A DNA stretch of 43,135 nucleotides from JAIBBG01 sp043748015. Lineage in GTDB: Bacteria; Bacteroidota; Bacteroidia; Flavobacteriales_D; Sanyastnellaceae. The notes under the pieces were generated by a model that saw only the letters and a list, made by a program, of their open reading frames with translations, did no database searches and was not told where the DNA came from. The stretch spans positions 1 to 43,135 of the forward strand of contig JAYTOA010000129.1 of the NCBI GenBank assembly GCA_043748015.1. Direction: 5' to 3'. The stretch's first letter is position 1. The number at the start of each line of letters is the position of its first letter. Below are positions 24,595 to 36,200 of this stretch, piece after piece. Made by a program: the position numbers and the translations under genes.

Positions 24595-25217
24595 AGACTA
24601 ACTTGGTTTTTAAATCTGTCTTTGATGCGTTTATCGTGCGTCACGATAATCAAGCTTGCACCAGTGAGCGCAGCTTGTTCCTCCAGCATATCGATTACGT
24701 CATGTGCGTTTCTGTCATCAAGTGCGCTGGTGGGTTCATCAGCGAGAATGATATCCGGATCATTCATCACTGCTCTGGCGATGGCTGCGCGTTGTTGCTC
24801 TCCAACACTCAATTGAGAAGGATTTGCTGTCAGTCTGTTTTCCAGATTCAACCGTGTTAGCGTTTTCACAGCCTTTTCTTTCGAGGCTTTATTTCCGGAA
24901 AGAAAAGGCACGAGTAACAAATTATCAATCACAGAAAGCGAGTGAACGAAATGTGCTGTTTGAAAAACGATGCCGATATGTTTGCCGCGAAACTTGTCAA
25001 GCTTTGAATCACTGAGCGAAGAAGTACTTGTATTCGCCACAAGAATTTCGCCCGAAGAAGGCTTGAGGATTCCGGCGAGCAAATGAAGGAGTGTTGTTTT
25101 TCCTTTTCCGCTTTCACCAATGATCAAAAGATGATCGCCTTTTCCGCAAGTAATGTCCGGAAAAGTAAATCCGGGACCATTGGAATACGTAAACTTGAGT
25201 TGTCGTGTTGAAAGCAT
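24591..25217 (-). CDS. ABC transporter ATP-binding protein (LolD/MacB type)
   Basis: A 208-residue ATPase. Walker A is GESGKGKTT (residues 34-42), Q-loop VFQTAHF, signature LSVGEQQR (136-143, replacing the usual LSGGQ), Walker B IILADEPTSALDD (156-168) and H-switch VTHDKR. Length and motifs fit the LolD/FtsE/MacB group that pairs with FtsX-like permeases. It is the first gene of the module; the following permease begins inside its stop codon. Upstream is a 105-base divergent gap to the DUF4258 gene, with only imperfect -7 matches on this strand (TAGGTTTA). The transported substrate cannot be read from the ATPase. Confidence 0.93.
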   Translation of the reverse strand: MLSTRQLKFTYSNGPGFTFPDITCGKGDHLLIIGESGKGKTTLLHLLAGILKPSSGEILVANTSTSSLSDSKLDKFRGKHIGIVFQTAHFVHSLSVIDNLLLVPFLSGNKASKEKAVKTLTRLNLENRLTANPSQLSVGEQQRAAIARAVMNDPDIILADEPTSALDDRNAHDVIDMLEEQAALTGASLIIVTHDKRIKDRFKNQVSL

Positions 25218-25322
25218 ATCAGCCTGAATTATCGACCACGAAATTAAACCTACATCAAACGGTGAAATGCAAATGATTTGTGAAAGGATGTATTCACCAC
25301 TTTTGCAGAGAAAATTTCAGAC

Positions 25323-25697
25323 ATGAATTTTAAACAAAGACTTTGGAGATATATGATTGGTTTGGGCATAGGATCATTGATCGTATTCATGATGTTTCCC
25401 GATCACGATTGGATGGGATGGACGCCCGGAAAGCACGTCATGCAAAGCGTTCGTGAATTGCCTTTTGAGATTTCCGCCACAGCCGATTGCCAGATGCAAT
25501 GCTTGGGAATCAACCTTGAGCAGATACAACTTGTGAGAAAAGAAGGCAAGATTGATTTCAGCAAAAGCGAAGTAAAACAATCGCCTCGGATTTATCATCT
25601 CGAGTATGGACAAATGGATTTTCGATTATCGATGAATGATTCACTCGTTACATTATCCAACATTTCCATTGATGGAAAAAGTTGCGCTTGCAATTAA
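25323..25697 (+). CDS. DUF4258-like membrane-anchored small protein
   Basis: A 124-residue protein with one N-terminal membrane segment (YMIGLGIGSLIVFMMF), a WTPGKHVMQSVRELPFE stretch, a CQMQCLGINLEQI cysteine pair, then GKIDFSKSEVKQSPRIYHLEY and a C-terminal GKSCACN. This matches, from memory, the Bacteroidota DUF4258 proteins. The function is unknown; the N-in anchor puts the soluble part in the periplasm. An imperfect promoter (TTTG, 17 bases, CACTTTTG) lies upstream. The M20 hydrolase gene starts 26 bases after the stop, so they are probably cotranscribed. The soluble part holds four Cys in two pairs, which may form disulfides. Confidence 0.7.
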   Translation: MNFKQRLWRYMIGLGIGSLIVFMMFPDHDWMGWTPGKHVMQSVRELPFEISATADCQMQCLGINLEQIQLVRKEGKIDFSKSEVKQSPRIYHLEYGQMDFRLSMNDSLVTLSNISIDGKSCACN

Positions 25698-25723
25698 TCG
25701 AGAACGATTCCAAAAGTTTTCCT

Positions 25724-26899
25724 ATGAAAGAAAAAATCGCAGAACTCGCACATCAATACCTTGAAGAAGTCATCGGAATGCGACGTCACTTACATGCGCA
25801 TCCGGAACTTTCGTATAAAGAGTTCAACACGGCAAAATTTGTTGAGGAGAAATTGAAAGAGCGTGGCATTCATTTTCAGGCGGGCATTGCAGGCACAGGC
25901 ATTTCCGCAGTAATTGAAGGAAAAAATCCATCTTCAAAATTGGTCGCGCTACGCGCCGACATGGATGCACTTCCAATAAACGAAGACAATGATGTGTCAT
26001 ATAAAAGCACGAACCCGGGGGTGATGCACGCCTGTGGGCACGATGTTCACACGAGTTCACTACTCGGTGCGGCGATGATCTTGCAGGCGACAAAAAATGA
26101 TTGGAGTGGCACTGTTCAGTTCATTTTTCAACCTGCCGAAGAAGTGCTTCCCGGTGGCGCTTCGTTGATGATCAAGGAAGGAGTTTTCGAAAAGAAAATG
26201 CCTTCATCCATTTTTGGGCAGCATGTATTTCCGGAATTGCCTGCGGGGAAAGTTGGATTCAAATCCGGCATGTACATGGCGAGCGCAGATGAAATTTATG
26301 TCACGGTGAAGGGCAAAGGTGGACATGCCGCAAAACCCGATCGCAATATTGATCCTGTATTGATTACGTCACATTTGATCATCGCACTTCAGCAAGTGGT
26401 GAGTCGATGGGCGAACCCTGCGACACCATCCGTTCTTTCATTTGGGAAAGTGATTGCCAACGGAGCAACGAATGTTATTCCCAACGAAGTAAAGCTCGAA
26501 GGAACATTCAGAACGTTCAATGAAACATGGAGAAAAGAAGCGCACCAAAGAATGAAATCTCTGGCAGAACAACTTGTGCAAAGCATGGGCGGAGAAGTGG
26601 AATTCATCATAGACGTTGGCTATCCCGTGCTTCACAATGATGAAAAATTGACGAACAAATCCAAACAAGATGCAATCGCTTTTCTTGGAAAAGAAAATGT
26701 AGTTGATCTTGAAATACGAACGACAGCCGAGGACTTCGCATACTATTGTCAACATATGCCCGCATGCTTTTACCGTCTTGGAACGGCGTCGCCAACAGAC
26801 GATTCAAAAAGTTTCGCTGTTCACAATTCTCGTTTCGACGTAGATGAAAAAGCGCTTGAGACCGGTATGGGATTGATGGCTTGGCTGGCGGTGAGTTAA
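25724..26899 (+). CDS. M20-family amidohydrolase / metallopeptidase
   Basis: A 391-residue cytosolic hydrolase of the M20D group (N-acyl-amino-acid amidohydrolase, hippurate hydrolase, IAA-amino-acid hydrolase type). Metal-site and family motifs: RRHLHAHPELSYKEF, ALRADMDALPI, MHACGHDVHTSSLLGAA, FQPAEEVLPGG (catalytic Glu), GQHVFPELPAGK and a C-terminal TAEDFAYY and VHNSRFDVDE. The dimerisation domain (about 180-290) contains KGKGGHAAKPDRNIDP. The ATG at 25724 was chosen because the longer frame starts on a TTG and reads through the upstream stop region. It cleaves acyl groups from amino acids or small peptides; the exact substrate is unknown. It follows the DUF4258 gene and precedes the repeat-rich gap. 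Confidence 0.92.
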   Translation: MKEKIAELAHQYLEEVIGMRRHLHAHPELSYKEFNTAKFVEEKLKERGIHFQAGIAGTGISAVIEGKNPSSKLVALRADMDALPINEDNDVSYKSTNPGVMHACGHDVHTSSLLGAAMILQATKNDWSGTVQFIFQPAEEVLPGGASLMIKEGVFEKKMPSSIFGQHVFPELPAGKVGFKSGMYMASADEIYVTVKGKGGHAAKPDRNIDPVLITSHLIIALQQVVSRWANPATPSVLSFGKVIANGATNVIPNEVKLEGTFRTFNETWRKEAHQRMKSLAEQLVQSMGGEVEFIIDVGYPVLHNDEKLTNKSKQDAIAFLGKENVVDLEIRTTAEDFAYYCQHMPACFYRLGTASPTDDSKSFAVHNSRFDVDEKALETGMGLMAWLAVS

Positions 26900-26951
26900 T
26901 AGTTATTGGGTTAGTGGGTTATTACGCGATCCAAAGGCAACACTCCCACGT

Positions 26952-26978
26952 TTATGTAACAGCGTTTCGCACAATAAC
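26952..26978 (-). repeat. Dispersed repeat, copy 2
   Basis: On the minus strand this reads GTTATTGTGCGAAACGCTG and on to ACATAA, matching copy 1 at 21083-21109 with a few substitutions and one indel. Confidence 0.7.
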
Positions 26979-26997
26979 CTATAACGGCTCACACACT

Positions 26998-27014
26998 GTG
27001 TTTCGCGCAATAAC
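26998..27014 (-). repeat. Dispersed repeat, copy 3 (short)
   Basis: On the minus strand GTTATTGCGCGAAACAC shares GTTATTGCGCGAAAC exactly with copy 1; the 3' half of the repeat is missing. Confidence 0.6.
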
Positions 27015-27082
27015 TTAAAGTGATTGTCCGCAATGCTACCGTAATTACACATCAAACTGAATCTGCGACGTGGATGTTCTTT

Positions 27083-27105
27083 ATTCAACCCCGTTGGGGT
27101 TGAAT
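27083..27105. repeat. Perfect REP-like hairpin
   Basis: Ten-base perfect arms ATTCAACCCC and GGGGTTGAAT around GTT. No T-run follows on either strand, so it is not an ordinary terminator. GC-rich hairpins of this form are typical of REP/RAYT-type repeats. Confidence 0.7.
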
Positions 27106-27203
27106 TAATTCTAACGAATAAGACTTAGGTGTAATAGTGCACCCGCAGCGGCGGACATTGCGGATAATCATTTAACTTAATTACCTAATAACCCAATAAC
27201 GAA

Positions 27204-27240
27204 AAAAAGGGCCATCACTTTCGCGACAGCCCTTTTCTTA
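27204..27240 (-). terminator. Rho-independent terminator for the giant surface-protein gene
   Basis: AAAAGGGC and GCCCTTTT form a stem 15 bases beyond the stop at 27255; on the minus strand the hairpin is followed by a T-run. The symmetric A/T flanks could also stop plus-strand transcription from the M20 gene. Confidence 0.85.
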
Positions 27241-27254
27241 CTAAACCTTGGTCA

Positions 27255-30200
27255 TTATCTCTCTATCAACAACCTTTCTACGTTTGTTTTTCCGTTTATC
27301 GTGAATTCCACCATGTAGACACCGGCCATCAGAGGCTCTGTAAATGAAATAGATGTATTCAAAGTATGCTCAGCGTAAATCATATTGCTGTAAACAATGC
27401 GTCCAACAGCGTCCACGATGCGGATATACACATTGCCTTCATTAATTCCCGTGAGACTCACATTTACTATCTCCCCGTTGTTTGGATTAGGATAAACGCC
27501 GGTCTTCAAGGTTTCAATGGTGGATTTTTCTGCGCCCATCATCTCGTTGTCATCCAACATGGCGCTAGTAGAAGTTCCATTTACGTTAATGTTTTGAGCA
27601 GGACCATAAACACCATGCCCGTGACTAAACTCTGGTCTCACCCTAACTCTCCAATAGCCTGTATTTGGCAATGGGAAGCTTCCGTTCGGGAATGCTGCGG
27701 CTAACATCAGGTATGGAGTATTCGAAGGTGATGTTACCTCAAATGGAATACCTACTATGGTTGAACCGCTGCAATTAGAAACCTGCGTGAATTCGAATGT
27801 ATAGTTGGTTGCCGAACATGCATTCCCTGAGCCCGAAACAGGTGTACCAATGAGGTATTGGGTGCGTGTCAAAGATGCTGGGCATCTTAGCGAGTTCTTG
27901 ACTTCAAGAAGCGGTTGTGCAAGAATTGTAACGCCAGTACAATTGGATGCAGCAATACTTCCGAGTACAGAAATCAATCCGTCGCTGGCGCCTAGTCCAT
28001 TGAAAACATTGAAGTTCGCGTCTACGCGTACGTTGTAAACTCCTCCATAGCGCAAGTCCAAAGAAGGCGTGCTCAATGCTATCAAACCATTCGATATTCC
28101 AGATGTCGTTGTGTATGGAAAAGCTGCATTTCCACCGGTACCGGTGAAACTGAAAGTATAGCTGTCTGCACCTCTGTAAATTGCTTTATACGTATTACAT
28201 AGCGGGAAACCGCCGGCAGGAATGGTATAAGCGCAGCTGCTTGCCATCATTGGTGAAACACAGATGTTGAAGTTACCCGAATTACCCGGATGATAATTTC
28301 GAACCGCTAACCAATAGGTCTGACCCTCCACAAGATTTCCGTAGTTCAGAATTTCCATTCCACCCACTGCAGTGTTGATGTTCTCGGCATCAATTTGCGT
28401 AGAAGCAGAACTCTTCAATTCAACAACAGCGTCAAAACCGGTTGGGCTCACCTTCACTTGAACAGCTGTTGATGGAGCTACGAATTTGTACCATACATCG
28501 CGTCCTCCGCCCGGAGCCACGTTACCCGAGTTTCCTTGTGGTGATACTGTTGAATTCACCATCGAGCCTGTATATGAAAGGCAGTTCGGATAGATTGCAT
28601 TCGGATTGTTCAAGTTCACCAGAACGGCATTGCTAAAGTTGTCATTGATTGGACCAATACAACCTTCGTCAACCAACCCGTTACAATTCTCGTCAATGTT
28701 ATTCGAGCAAATCTCCGTAGCACCTGGGCGAATGTTCACATTGCTGTCGTTACAATCCGAAGCGTAAGAAGCACCGCTATGTGCAGCCGGATAATATGGA
28801 ACTGATTGAGCCGGCCATGTACCTGATGCGCATGTCACTCCACTCAAACACCCGTTGTCGAGTACGAATGAGCCGTATCCATCACCGTCAAGGTCGATCC
28901 ACCATTCTGTCATTGGATTGATATCAGCGTTGGCGTCACAGCAATCAGTGTTGTCGGCCACAAATCCAACGGGTGCTGTACAAGCGGTTGTTGAAGATGT
29001 TGGATCACCAAAACCGTCACCATCAAGATCGCGATAATAGGTGTTGATGTACACTGTAACAACAGCGCTCGAGCCAATGTTCTGTGAACAAGTACCGTTT
29101 GAAACACTCACCAATAAATAGGTTGTATTACTTGCGAGTGCACCGGTGTTCACAGCTCCCACGCCTGAGCCATTCAAAGTGATGAATTGATCCGCACCAC
29201 CGTTTATGGTATATGTAACCACAGCCCCGGCATCACCATCAAAAGAAATGGTTGTTGAAGAACCGTTACAAATAGATGTTGTCCCGGTGATGTCCGCTTC
29301 AGGATAATCAACCTTAGTGAGAACAGCTGAACCGCTGGCGGCTACTGTGCAAATTCCGTTGGATACAGAAACCAATGCATATGTTTGGTTTGTAAATACA
29401 GAACCTGAGTTAACTGTTGCGTTTCCGCTTCCATCAAGACTAACAGTCTGATTGCTTCCACCATTGATAGTGTATGTCACAACTGCATTGGCCGTTCCAG
29501 TGAAGTTAATATTCACTGAAGAACCAGAGCAAACGCTTGTTGTTCCACTGATACTTGCAGTTGGCAAAGCCGTAACAGTAACAATTGCATTGCCACTGAT
29601 ATCACCACCGGTAGCGCTACAATTCGCATCACTCAATGTTGCGATAGTATATGTTGTGTTTGATCCGGGAGAAGGGTTATAATTGATAGTTGGAGCAGAT
29701 CCGCTGAAAGGTATAGCGCCTGGATTCAATGTTCCGCTGATCGTTCCGCTACCGGTAACACTGATAACAATCGGCACTGAACTTCCCACACAAATAGTTT
29801 GTGTTCCGGCGATGTTACCGGTTGGGCGTGCATTGACAGTCACCACCGCGCTGCCTGTTTTATCGCCTGCGTTTGCAGTGCAATTGGCATCAAGTAATGT
29901 TGCAATGGTGTATGTCTCACTTGTAGAAGGGCTCACGGAAACCGTTATTGGACTTGAAGTTCCACTGAAAGGGGCGCCACTTGAAAGTGTCCCGCTCCAA
30001 GGCCCCGTTCCCGTCACAGCGATTGAAAGCGTTGTGCTCGTTCCATTACAAATAGTTGCGGTACCGCTGATCACACCTGTTGGGCGTGTGTTCACAGTTA
30101 TAACTGCGCTGCCTGTTAGACCCGCTCCAATTGCGGAACAATAAGCATCACTCAAATTAGTGATTGTATATGTTGTATTTGAAGAGGGACTCACCGTAAC

Positions 30201-33200
30201 AATAATTGGACTTGTAGCTCCGCTAAATGAACCACCACTGGAAAGAGTTCCTGACCATGGACCCGTGCCTGTCAATGTTATTGAAAGATTGGTTGAGTTG
30301 CCATTGCAAACCGTAGCAGTTCCGCTGATTGCACCAGTAGGTATTGGTCTCACCGTTACAGTTATAGTATCCGTATCGCTACAGTTCTGAGGTGATGTTG
30401 CGGTAACGGTGTACAATGTAGTAGAAGTAGGACTCGCAGTTGTATTGGCAGCAGTAGTGCTACTCAATCCATCGCCTGGCGACCAGACAAAAGTAGATCC
30501 GGTAATATTCGCTGAGGCAGCCAAATCAACAGAGCCACCATTGCAAAAAGCAGTGCTCCCTGATGGAGTGATTGTAGCTGTAAAGCCGGAACAATCAGTA
30601 GACGCAAAGAATTGACCATAGGTCGTTGTATTCGTTAGTGCGGTTCCACTAATCAAATTCGACCCGGTGGTGAATGTTGGAAATGACCAAACTGCTCCAT
30701 TCCATCTTGCGAGCTTCAGAGTTGCGCTTGTTGCACCACCGGTGAGATCCGCGGAAGGATAACTAAACGCATTTATGTTCGCGGTACCAGTAGAAGTAAT
30801 TCCCGCATTGGTAATGGACCACCAGCGATTCACATAGGAAGTTTGACTAAGGCCTGTAGTTGCAATATTGGGATGAGGACCTGCATTTGCTTTCGCTATT
30901 GCATAACCCGAAATTGACACCGTGTTATAGCTGATAGAAACTGGAGAGTAACTACCTGCAGTTCCGACATAGAAAGGATAGGTGTTCGTTCCTGTAGCAA
31001 TAGTTCTTTGCAATTCACCAATAACATGACCTTCGCCAACTCGGTTGATTGCAGTAAGGCTGCTGCTAGTCATCACAAGTCTGTTTGTCAGAACATCTAT
31101 TGCTCCAAGGTTGGTAGCAGGGAAATTCAAGGTGCCTGAAATACTTGCGGTGGCGCCACTATTCATGGTCACCGTGTTATTACCTGCGCTACCAGTGTTG
31201 TTTATGGTGAGGTTGGCAATAATGTTGGCTGTTGGGCTGGTAACCGTCCAGAAATTACCTGTTGATTGATTCGCTGTAGCATTGAAAATATAATGTCCAC
31301 CAGCGCTATATGTTCGGTTATCTGTTTGTATGGTTCCAACAGCACCTGTTGCGGTGAAGCCATCAATGTGTGATGTTTGAATAGTTCCACCACTTGAAAT
31401 AGTAACTCTCGTTAGAACAGCCGGCACGCCGGTTATCAGATAACTATCACAATTAAGTCTTCCTCCAGATAGTACATCGAATAAAACCGGAAAACTGATG
31501 CTACCAACAGTGTTCAATGCCAGATCTGTCAGCAAAGTCATGGTGCTTCCGCTGCTCACATCAAAATTAACGTAAGAAGAAAAACCACTTGTTGTGTTTG
31601 TTATGGTCTTGTTGGCGCCGGTAAATACAATTTTTCCATTGGCAGCATTGCTACCTGTGGTGGTGAGGTTACCTGTTCCAGTCCTGGAATAATTGCCCGC
31701 GAGGTTTAATGTGACGTTTGGATTATTGGTCGTTGTCATATCCATGGTTCCGCCGGTTTGGACAAAATTCCTGGCGACGTTCACTATGGCAGCAGCAGTA
31801 CCTGATTTAAGGACGAAATAACCACCTGAATGATTGAGATTGCCTCCGATATTCATGGTGAAAGGATTGTTACCGGTAAGTCTTACCTGTCCACTACCCG
31901 AACTTATTATGTTGAGGTCTTCGTCCACAGTCGTAATTCCACCATTGAAGTTTACGTTCGAGGTTTGACTCTGACAATCGTACACTACATTCTTAAAAGT
32001 TTGAGCCAAACCCGTTGGGGCTCCGGTGTTCGTAGTATATCCAATGAAACTGCAGATTGATCCGGCATTCCAGGTGGAAGTTGGAACTGCACCGGCAGTT
32101 GTCGTGAAATTATGTTCATACCTACTTCCGCTATTGAATGTGAGTGATCCACTTGGGTTCACCGTTCCACTATTGCGCAAATAGCCATAAACCACACCAG
32201 TTCCCACAATGGTAATCGTATTAGCGGTTTGGTTATATCTGCTCAAGGCATCTACAAGGAAATCACCACTAACAGAAACATTAAGTGCACTTGATACTGC
32301 ATTTGTTGTATTTGAAATTCTCAAATTATTGAAGCTGGTAGCATTACTTAAAATGCTCTGTGTTGCAGTTCCCATGAACTGCACGGTACTTCCTGAGTTA
32401 GTTGACGAACCGGAAGTTGGAGTGTAATTACCACAAATTCTAATGGTATCACTTGCTGCCAAAACACGAGTACCTGTACCCAATGAAAGGTGCCCATAAG
32501 TGGCCGCGGGAATAAGTTGCGAGAAGGTTGTGTTGGTCAAGCTAAACGTGCTGTTGCAGTCAAAGCTGAGTGTCGAAGTATTCACGTATGTGAAATTACC
32601 GTTAACCGTCAGTGAGCTACCTGAAGCCAATCCCAATGTTCCAGTTTGATTGATCGTTAAGTGGTTGACTGTAGCTGATCCGGATGCGAGATTGCAAATG
32701 TTGGGTATTGCACTATTGATGTCAATATTGTCAGCGCTTGTCGGCACTCCGCTTGGCGTCCAGTTCGCAGCAGTGCTCCAGTCATTGGATACTGAACCGT
32801 TCCAGTATTTCACAGGAGTTCTTCCTGAGAACTGTGCATTGTCCAATGAGAAACTTGTATTGCTCAATGTAGAAGTTGTATTGATAGACGGCGAAGCAAT
32901 ATTCGTCACATAGTGATTCCATGCGCTCGCGCCTGAAGGAAAAGCTGCTACCTGCAAATTGTTCTCTGTTCCATTCAAGTCACCCGCCACATTGTAGTTA
33001 ATTGTTGGTGTGTAGGTATAATTACCGGCAGTAGAACTCAATGTTACAACCCAGTGACGGCTCAAGTAATCGATAGGCGCATATGGCAAGCTGAGAACTG
33101 AGCTCGTGTCATCTACAACACGAACACCAACTATTCTATTCGCAAGGCTATTTGCGGTGAAGTTCAATCGCAACGGTGAGTATTCCGCTGTTCCGGTATT

Positions 33201-36200
33201 ATCACCAATGTAAAACTGGAGGTCTCTTGCTCCACTTGGCAAAGCTCTCTTCAGTTGACCGGTACCATTGGTCGCGATCATTCTCGACGCACTTGGTGAA
33301 GCATTCACCAATGCACCTGCACCGCTATTGTTCAATGTCAGATCAAAATTTCCCAATTGGAAAATTCCGTCCGTATGGGTAAAAACACCCGCAGAAGTGA
33401 GAGATCTTGATCCTGTGAGTGTAACAATACTTGAGTTGCTCATGGTGACATTCACTGGAGCATTAGTTGTCGGAAACTCCGTACTGGTGCTCATAGCGCT
33501 TGTGCCTTCGTATATTAATTCAGACGAAGTTGCATTGTAAGTGAATGTTCCACCGCTCAGTGTTCCCGATTGTCTGTAACAAGTTCCATTCTGATTGATA
33601 GGAATAGTTCCTGACAAAGTAATGCCCACTGTATTGTTCAGTCTGAAATCAATGGTGTTGACAAAGGATCCGCCAATCGTTACAGTCTGTGCGGTACTTC
33701 CGTTGAATTCCACTAGACCCAAACCACCGGTTGTGGCCACGGCATTTTGTTCAATTGAACCTGAGGAGAAGGTGAAATTGCCGCCTACGTAAAGCTTTCC
33801 ATAGGAAGTAGTATTACCCTGGCAAAGAACCATGACGCATGATGCGGTGGATTGAGCGTACGAACCTGCAACATTGATCGTCGTTTTACCTGCGCTTCCA
33901 CTCGATAAAATCAACGTGGTATTGACTCCGCTTAAAGTCATATTTCCACCGACATTGAGCGTCTGCGTGGTGGCATTAGCCAATCTCAATACACCGCTCC
34001 CCGTTCGCAACACACTGAAATCACCGGCAACACTGGTGAGTGCTCCGTTGAATTGCATAATGCCTGTTTGACCTGCACAATTCCATGTGAAGTGACCGAA
34101 TGTCTGGTTCAAATTTCCAGGCGCAGTTGTATTGCCCGTATAAGTTGTAAATGAACAAGTGGATGTTGGGTGCCAAGTTGCAACAGGAATTGAACCGGCA
34201 GTAGTCGTATAATTATGACGATAGATTCCGGTAGAACCAAACAACAGTGTCGGTGCAGTTCCGGTAACGATACCAAAATTATTAAGCGAACCATTCACCG
34301 TCACAACGCTATTAGCACAATTCAAGTTGTTGTCCAACGATGCGTTGTTGTTGATTGTAAATGTTCCATTAATAGCAGCTGTCGTTGCATTGGAGAAATT
34401 GATTGTAAGCGCATTCGCACCGGTACTCGACAATTGAACCGTGCTTCCTGCAGCCACGCTGAAGTCCGTTCCATTGCCGCCGGCTATGTTAAGGGTTGCG
34501 CTTACTGAGGACACAAAGCTTACATTGGTGTTTCCTGAAACAAGAAGTTGACCAATGGTTTGTGTTGTGATGGCGTTCGCGATTGTTGTAGCTCCATTAT
34601 TGAAAACAAGAATATCATTCACAGCCGGAGTAGTTCTATTTGGTGTCCAGTTGGCTGCCGTAGCGAAACTTGCAGTACCTAACTGATTCCAGACGTAAGT
34701 CGCTCCACTGTTCACACGTCCTGTAAATTCCGCAGTTGCACCCAAAGGAAGAGTTGCGTTTGTCACGCCGCTGGTAATTGACAATACATTAGATAATGAT
34801 GAGCTTGAAGTGACGTGGTTCCAAGATGCACCGTTCCACATGTTGGAGCGGATGTTCAACTCATCACCTGTCAAATCCGCAGGCAAAAAAGTATGGCTTG
34901 CTGTATAAGTATAAGTACCCGCAGCACTGTTGCTGGTTGTCCAGTAACGACTGATATAATCCGTTTGTGCCGGTGAACTGTTTAACTGTGGATGATTCGC
35001 ATTGATAACACGCACACCAATATATCTTGCTAAACTGTTCGCTGTAAAAATGTATGATGCTGGCGAGTATTCAGTAACACCCGTGGTTTCACCTACAGGG
35101 AAATTGTAAGTACCCGCACCTGTGGCAACGGCTCTTACCAATTGTCCGTTACCATTAGTGATGATCATTCGCGATGAAGAAAAAGTCCCTGTAATAGCTC
35201 CGGCGGCAGTGTTGGTCAATGTAAGATCATTCGATCCCAATGACAACGAACCAGAAGTGAGCGTAAGAATATTAGCAACGGAAACAGCGCTATTCAATGA
35301 AAGACCTGTGCTGTTGTTGAGAATAAGATTCTGAAATGTCGTAGCGCCTGTTATTGTCTGTGCAGCTGTTCCGGCAAAAGTCACATCGCGTGAACTGTGT
35401 GTGAACGCCCCGCTATTGGCGAAATTTCCAGCAAGTTGCAAATTACCGCCGGCTGCTGAAGACAGTGTCAAACCAGATGCGGCCACAATATTAACATTGC
35501 CAATAGCGTGTCTGTATTGTGCAGACGCACCGAAACTTAGCGTCGTATTTACGCCGTTTCCGATGAGTACACTTTGTGGAACACCTACTCCTGCCGTCGC
35601 ATTCGCTGTCCATTCAGTTGCTGCCGTTATTGTTCCACCCGTGTTATAAACAAGTGTAGAACCACTCGCATAGGTTGGCGCATTGGTGGCAACAGATCCG
35701 CCTGCATCAATTTGCAGGTAGGTATTATTGCCGATAGTTGTCAATGAAGCACCAAAGTTTACTGCTGCCGCTAGTTTTACATTTCCATTCGCAGCAGAGC
35801 TTGTTAAACTGAGTAATCCACTTGAAGTTGATGTAACAGTTTTCGTTCCTGTGAAGTTCAATACACTACTTGCAGCGTTGAAGTTGATAGTGCGCGAAGC
35901 ACCGGTCACACGAATATTTCCACCATTACCTGCTATTGTCAAAGTTTGGGTAGCCGCAATGTTCAAAGCACCATTGCCCGAAATTACGAGCACATCACCC
36001 GTCGTTTGGCTCACCAAAACATTTGTGTTTAGTGTTGTTCCACCACTTGAATTCGCTGCAACCAGATAGGCAAAGTTGTTGCTTGCTCCTGCGGTATTTA
36101 AACTACCGGTAATAGACTGAGCGCCACTTCCTATAAAAGTTACTGCTCTATTGTTGTGTGTGAATGTACCGTTCTGTGCGAAGTCTCCGCGCAATTGAAG

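Larger units (their letters stand above)
26902..27200. repeat. Structured intergenic element with nested inverted repeats
   Basis: This is the main content of the gene-free stretch 26900-27254. Outer arms: GTTATTGGGTTA (26902-26913) and its exact reverse complement (27189-27200). Inner arms: TGATTGTCCGCAATG (27021-27035) against CATTGCGGATAATCA (27156-27170), one mismatch, with similarity continuing outward through TTAAA. Centre: a perfect hairpin at 27083-27105. Two inverted copies of a dispersed repeat (26952-26978, 26998-27014) lie in the left arm only. No ORF is credible. The layout suggests a MITE-like or REP-derived non-autonomous element or a composite of several; no target-site duplication was identified. 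Confidence 0.55.

Noticed and set aside
27083..27105. Central hairpin as a transcription terminator
   Set aside because: A strong stem but no T-run on either side, and a proper terminator lies at 27204-27240.
29683..30144. 153-residue plus-strand ORF (and many similar ones up to 42792) rich in Val, Pro, Leu
   Set aside because: These lie opposite the Thr/Ser/Gly-rich repeats of the giant genes; the repetitive coding strand leaves stop-free antisense frames. The Val/Pro repeats simply mirror the Ig-like repeat period.
29046..30350. Regular repeats suggesting a CRISPR or satellite array
   Set aside because: The period of about 260 bases is in frame and encodes Ig-like protein domains with conserved Cys; there are no short identical direct repeats with unique spacers.
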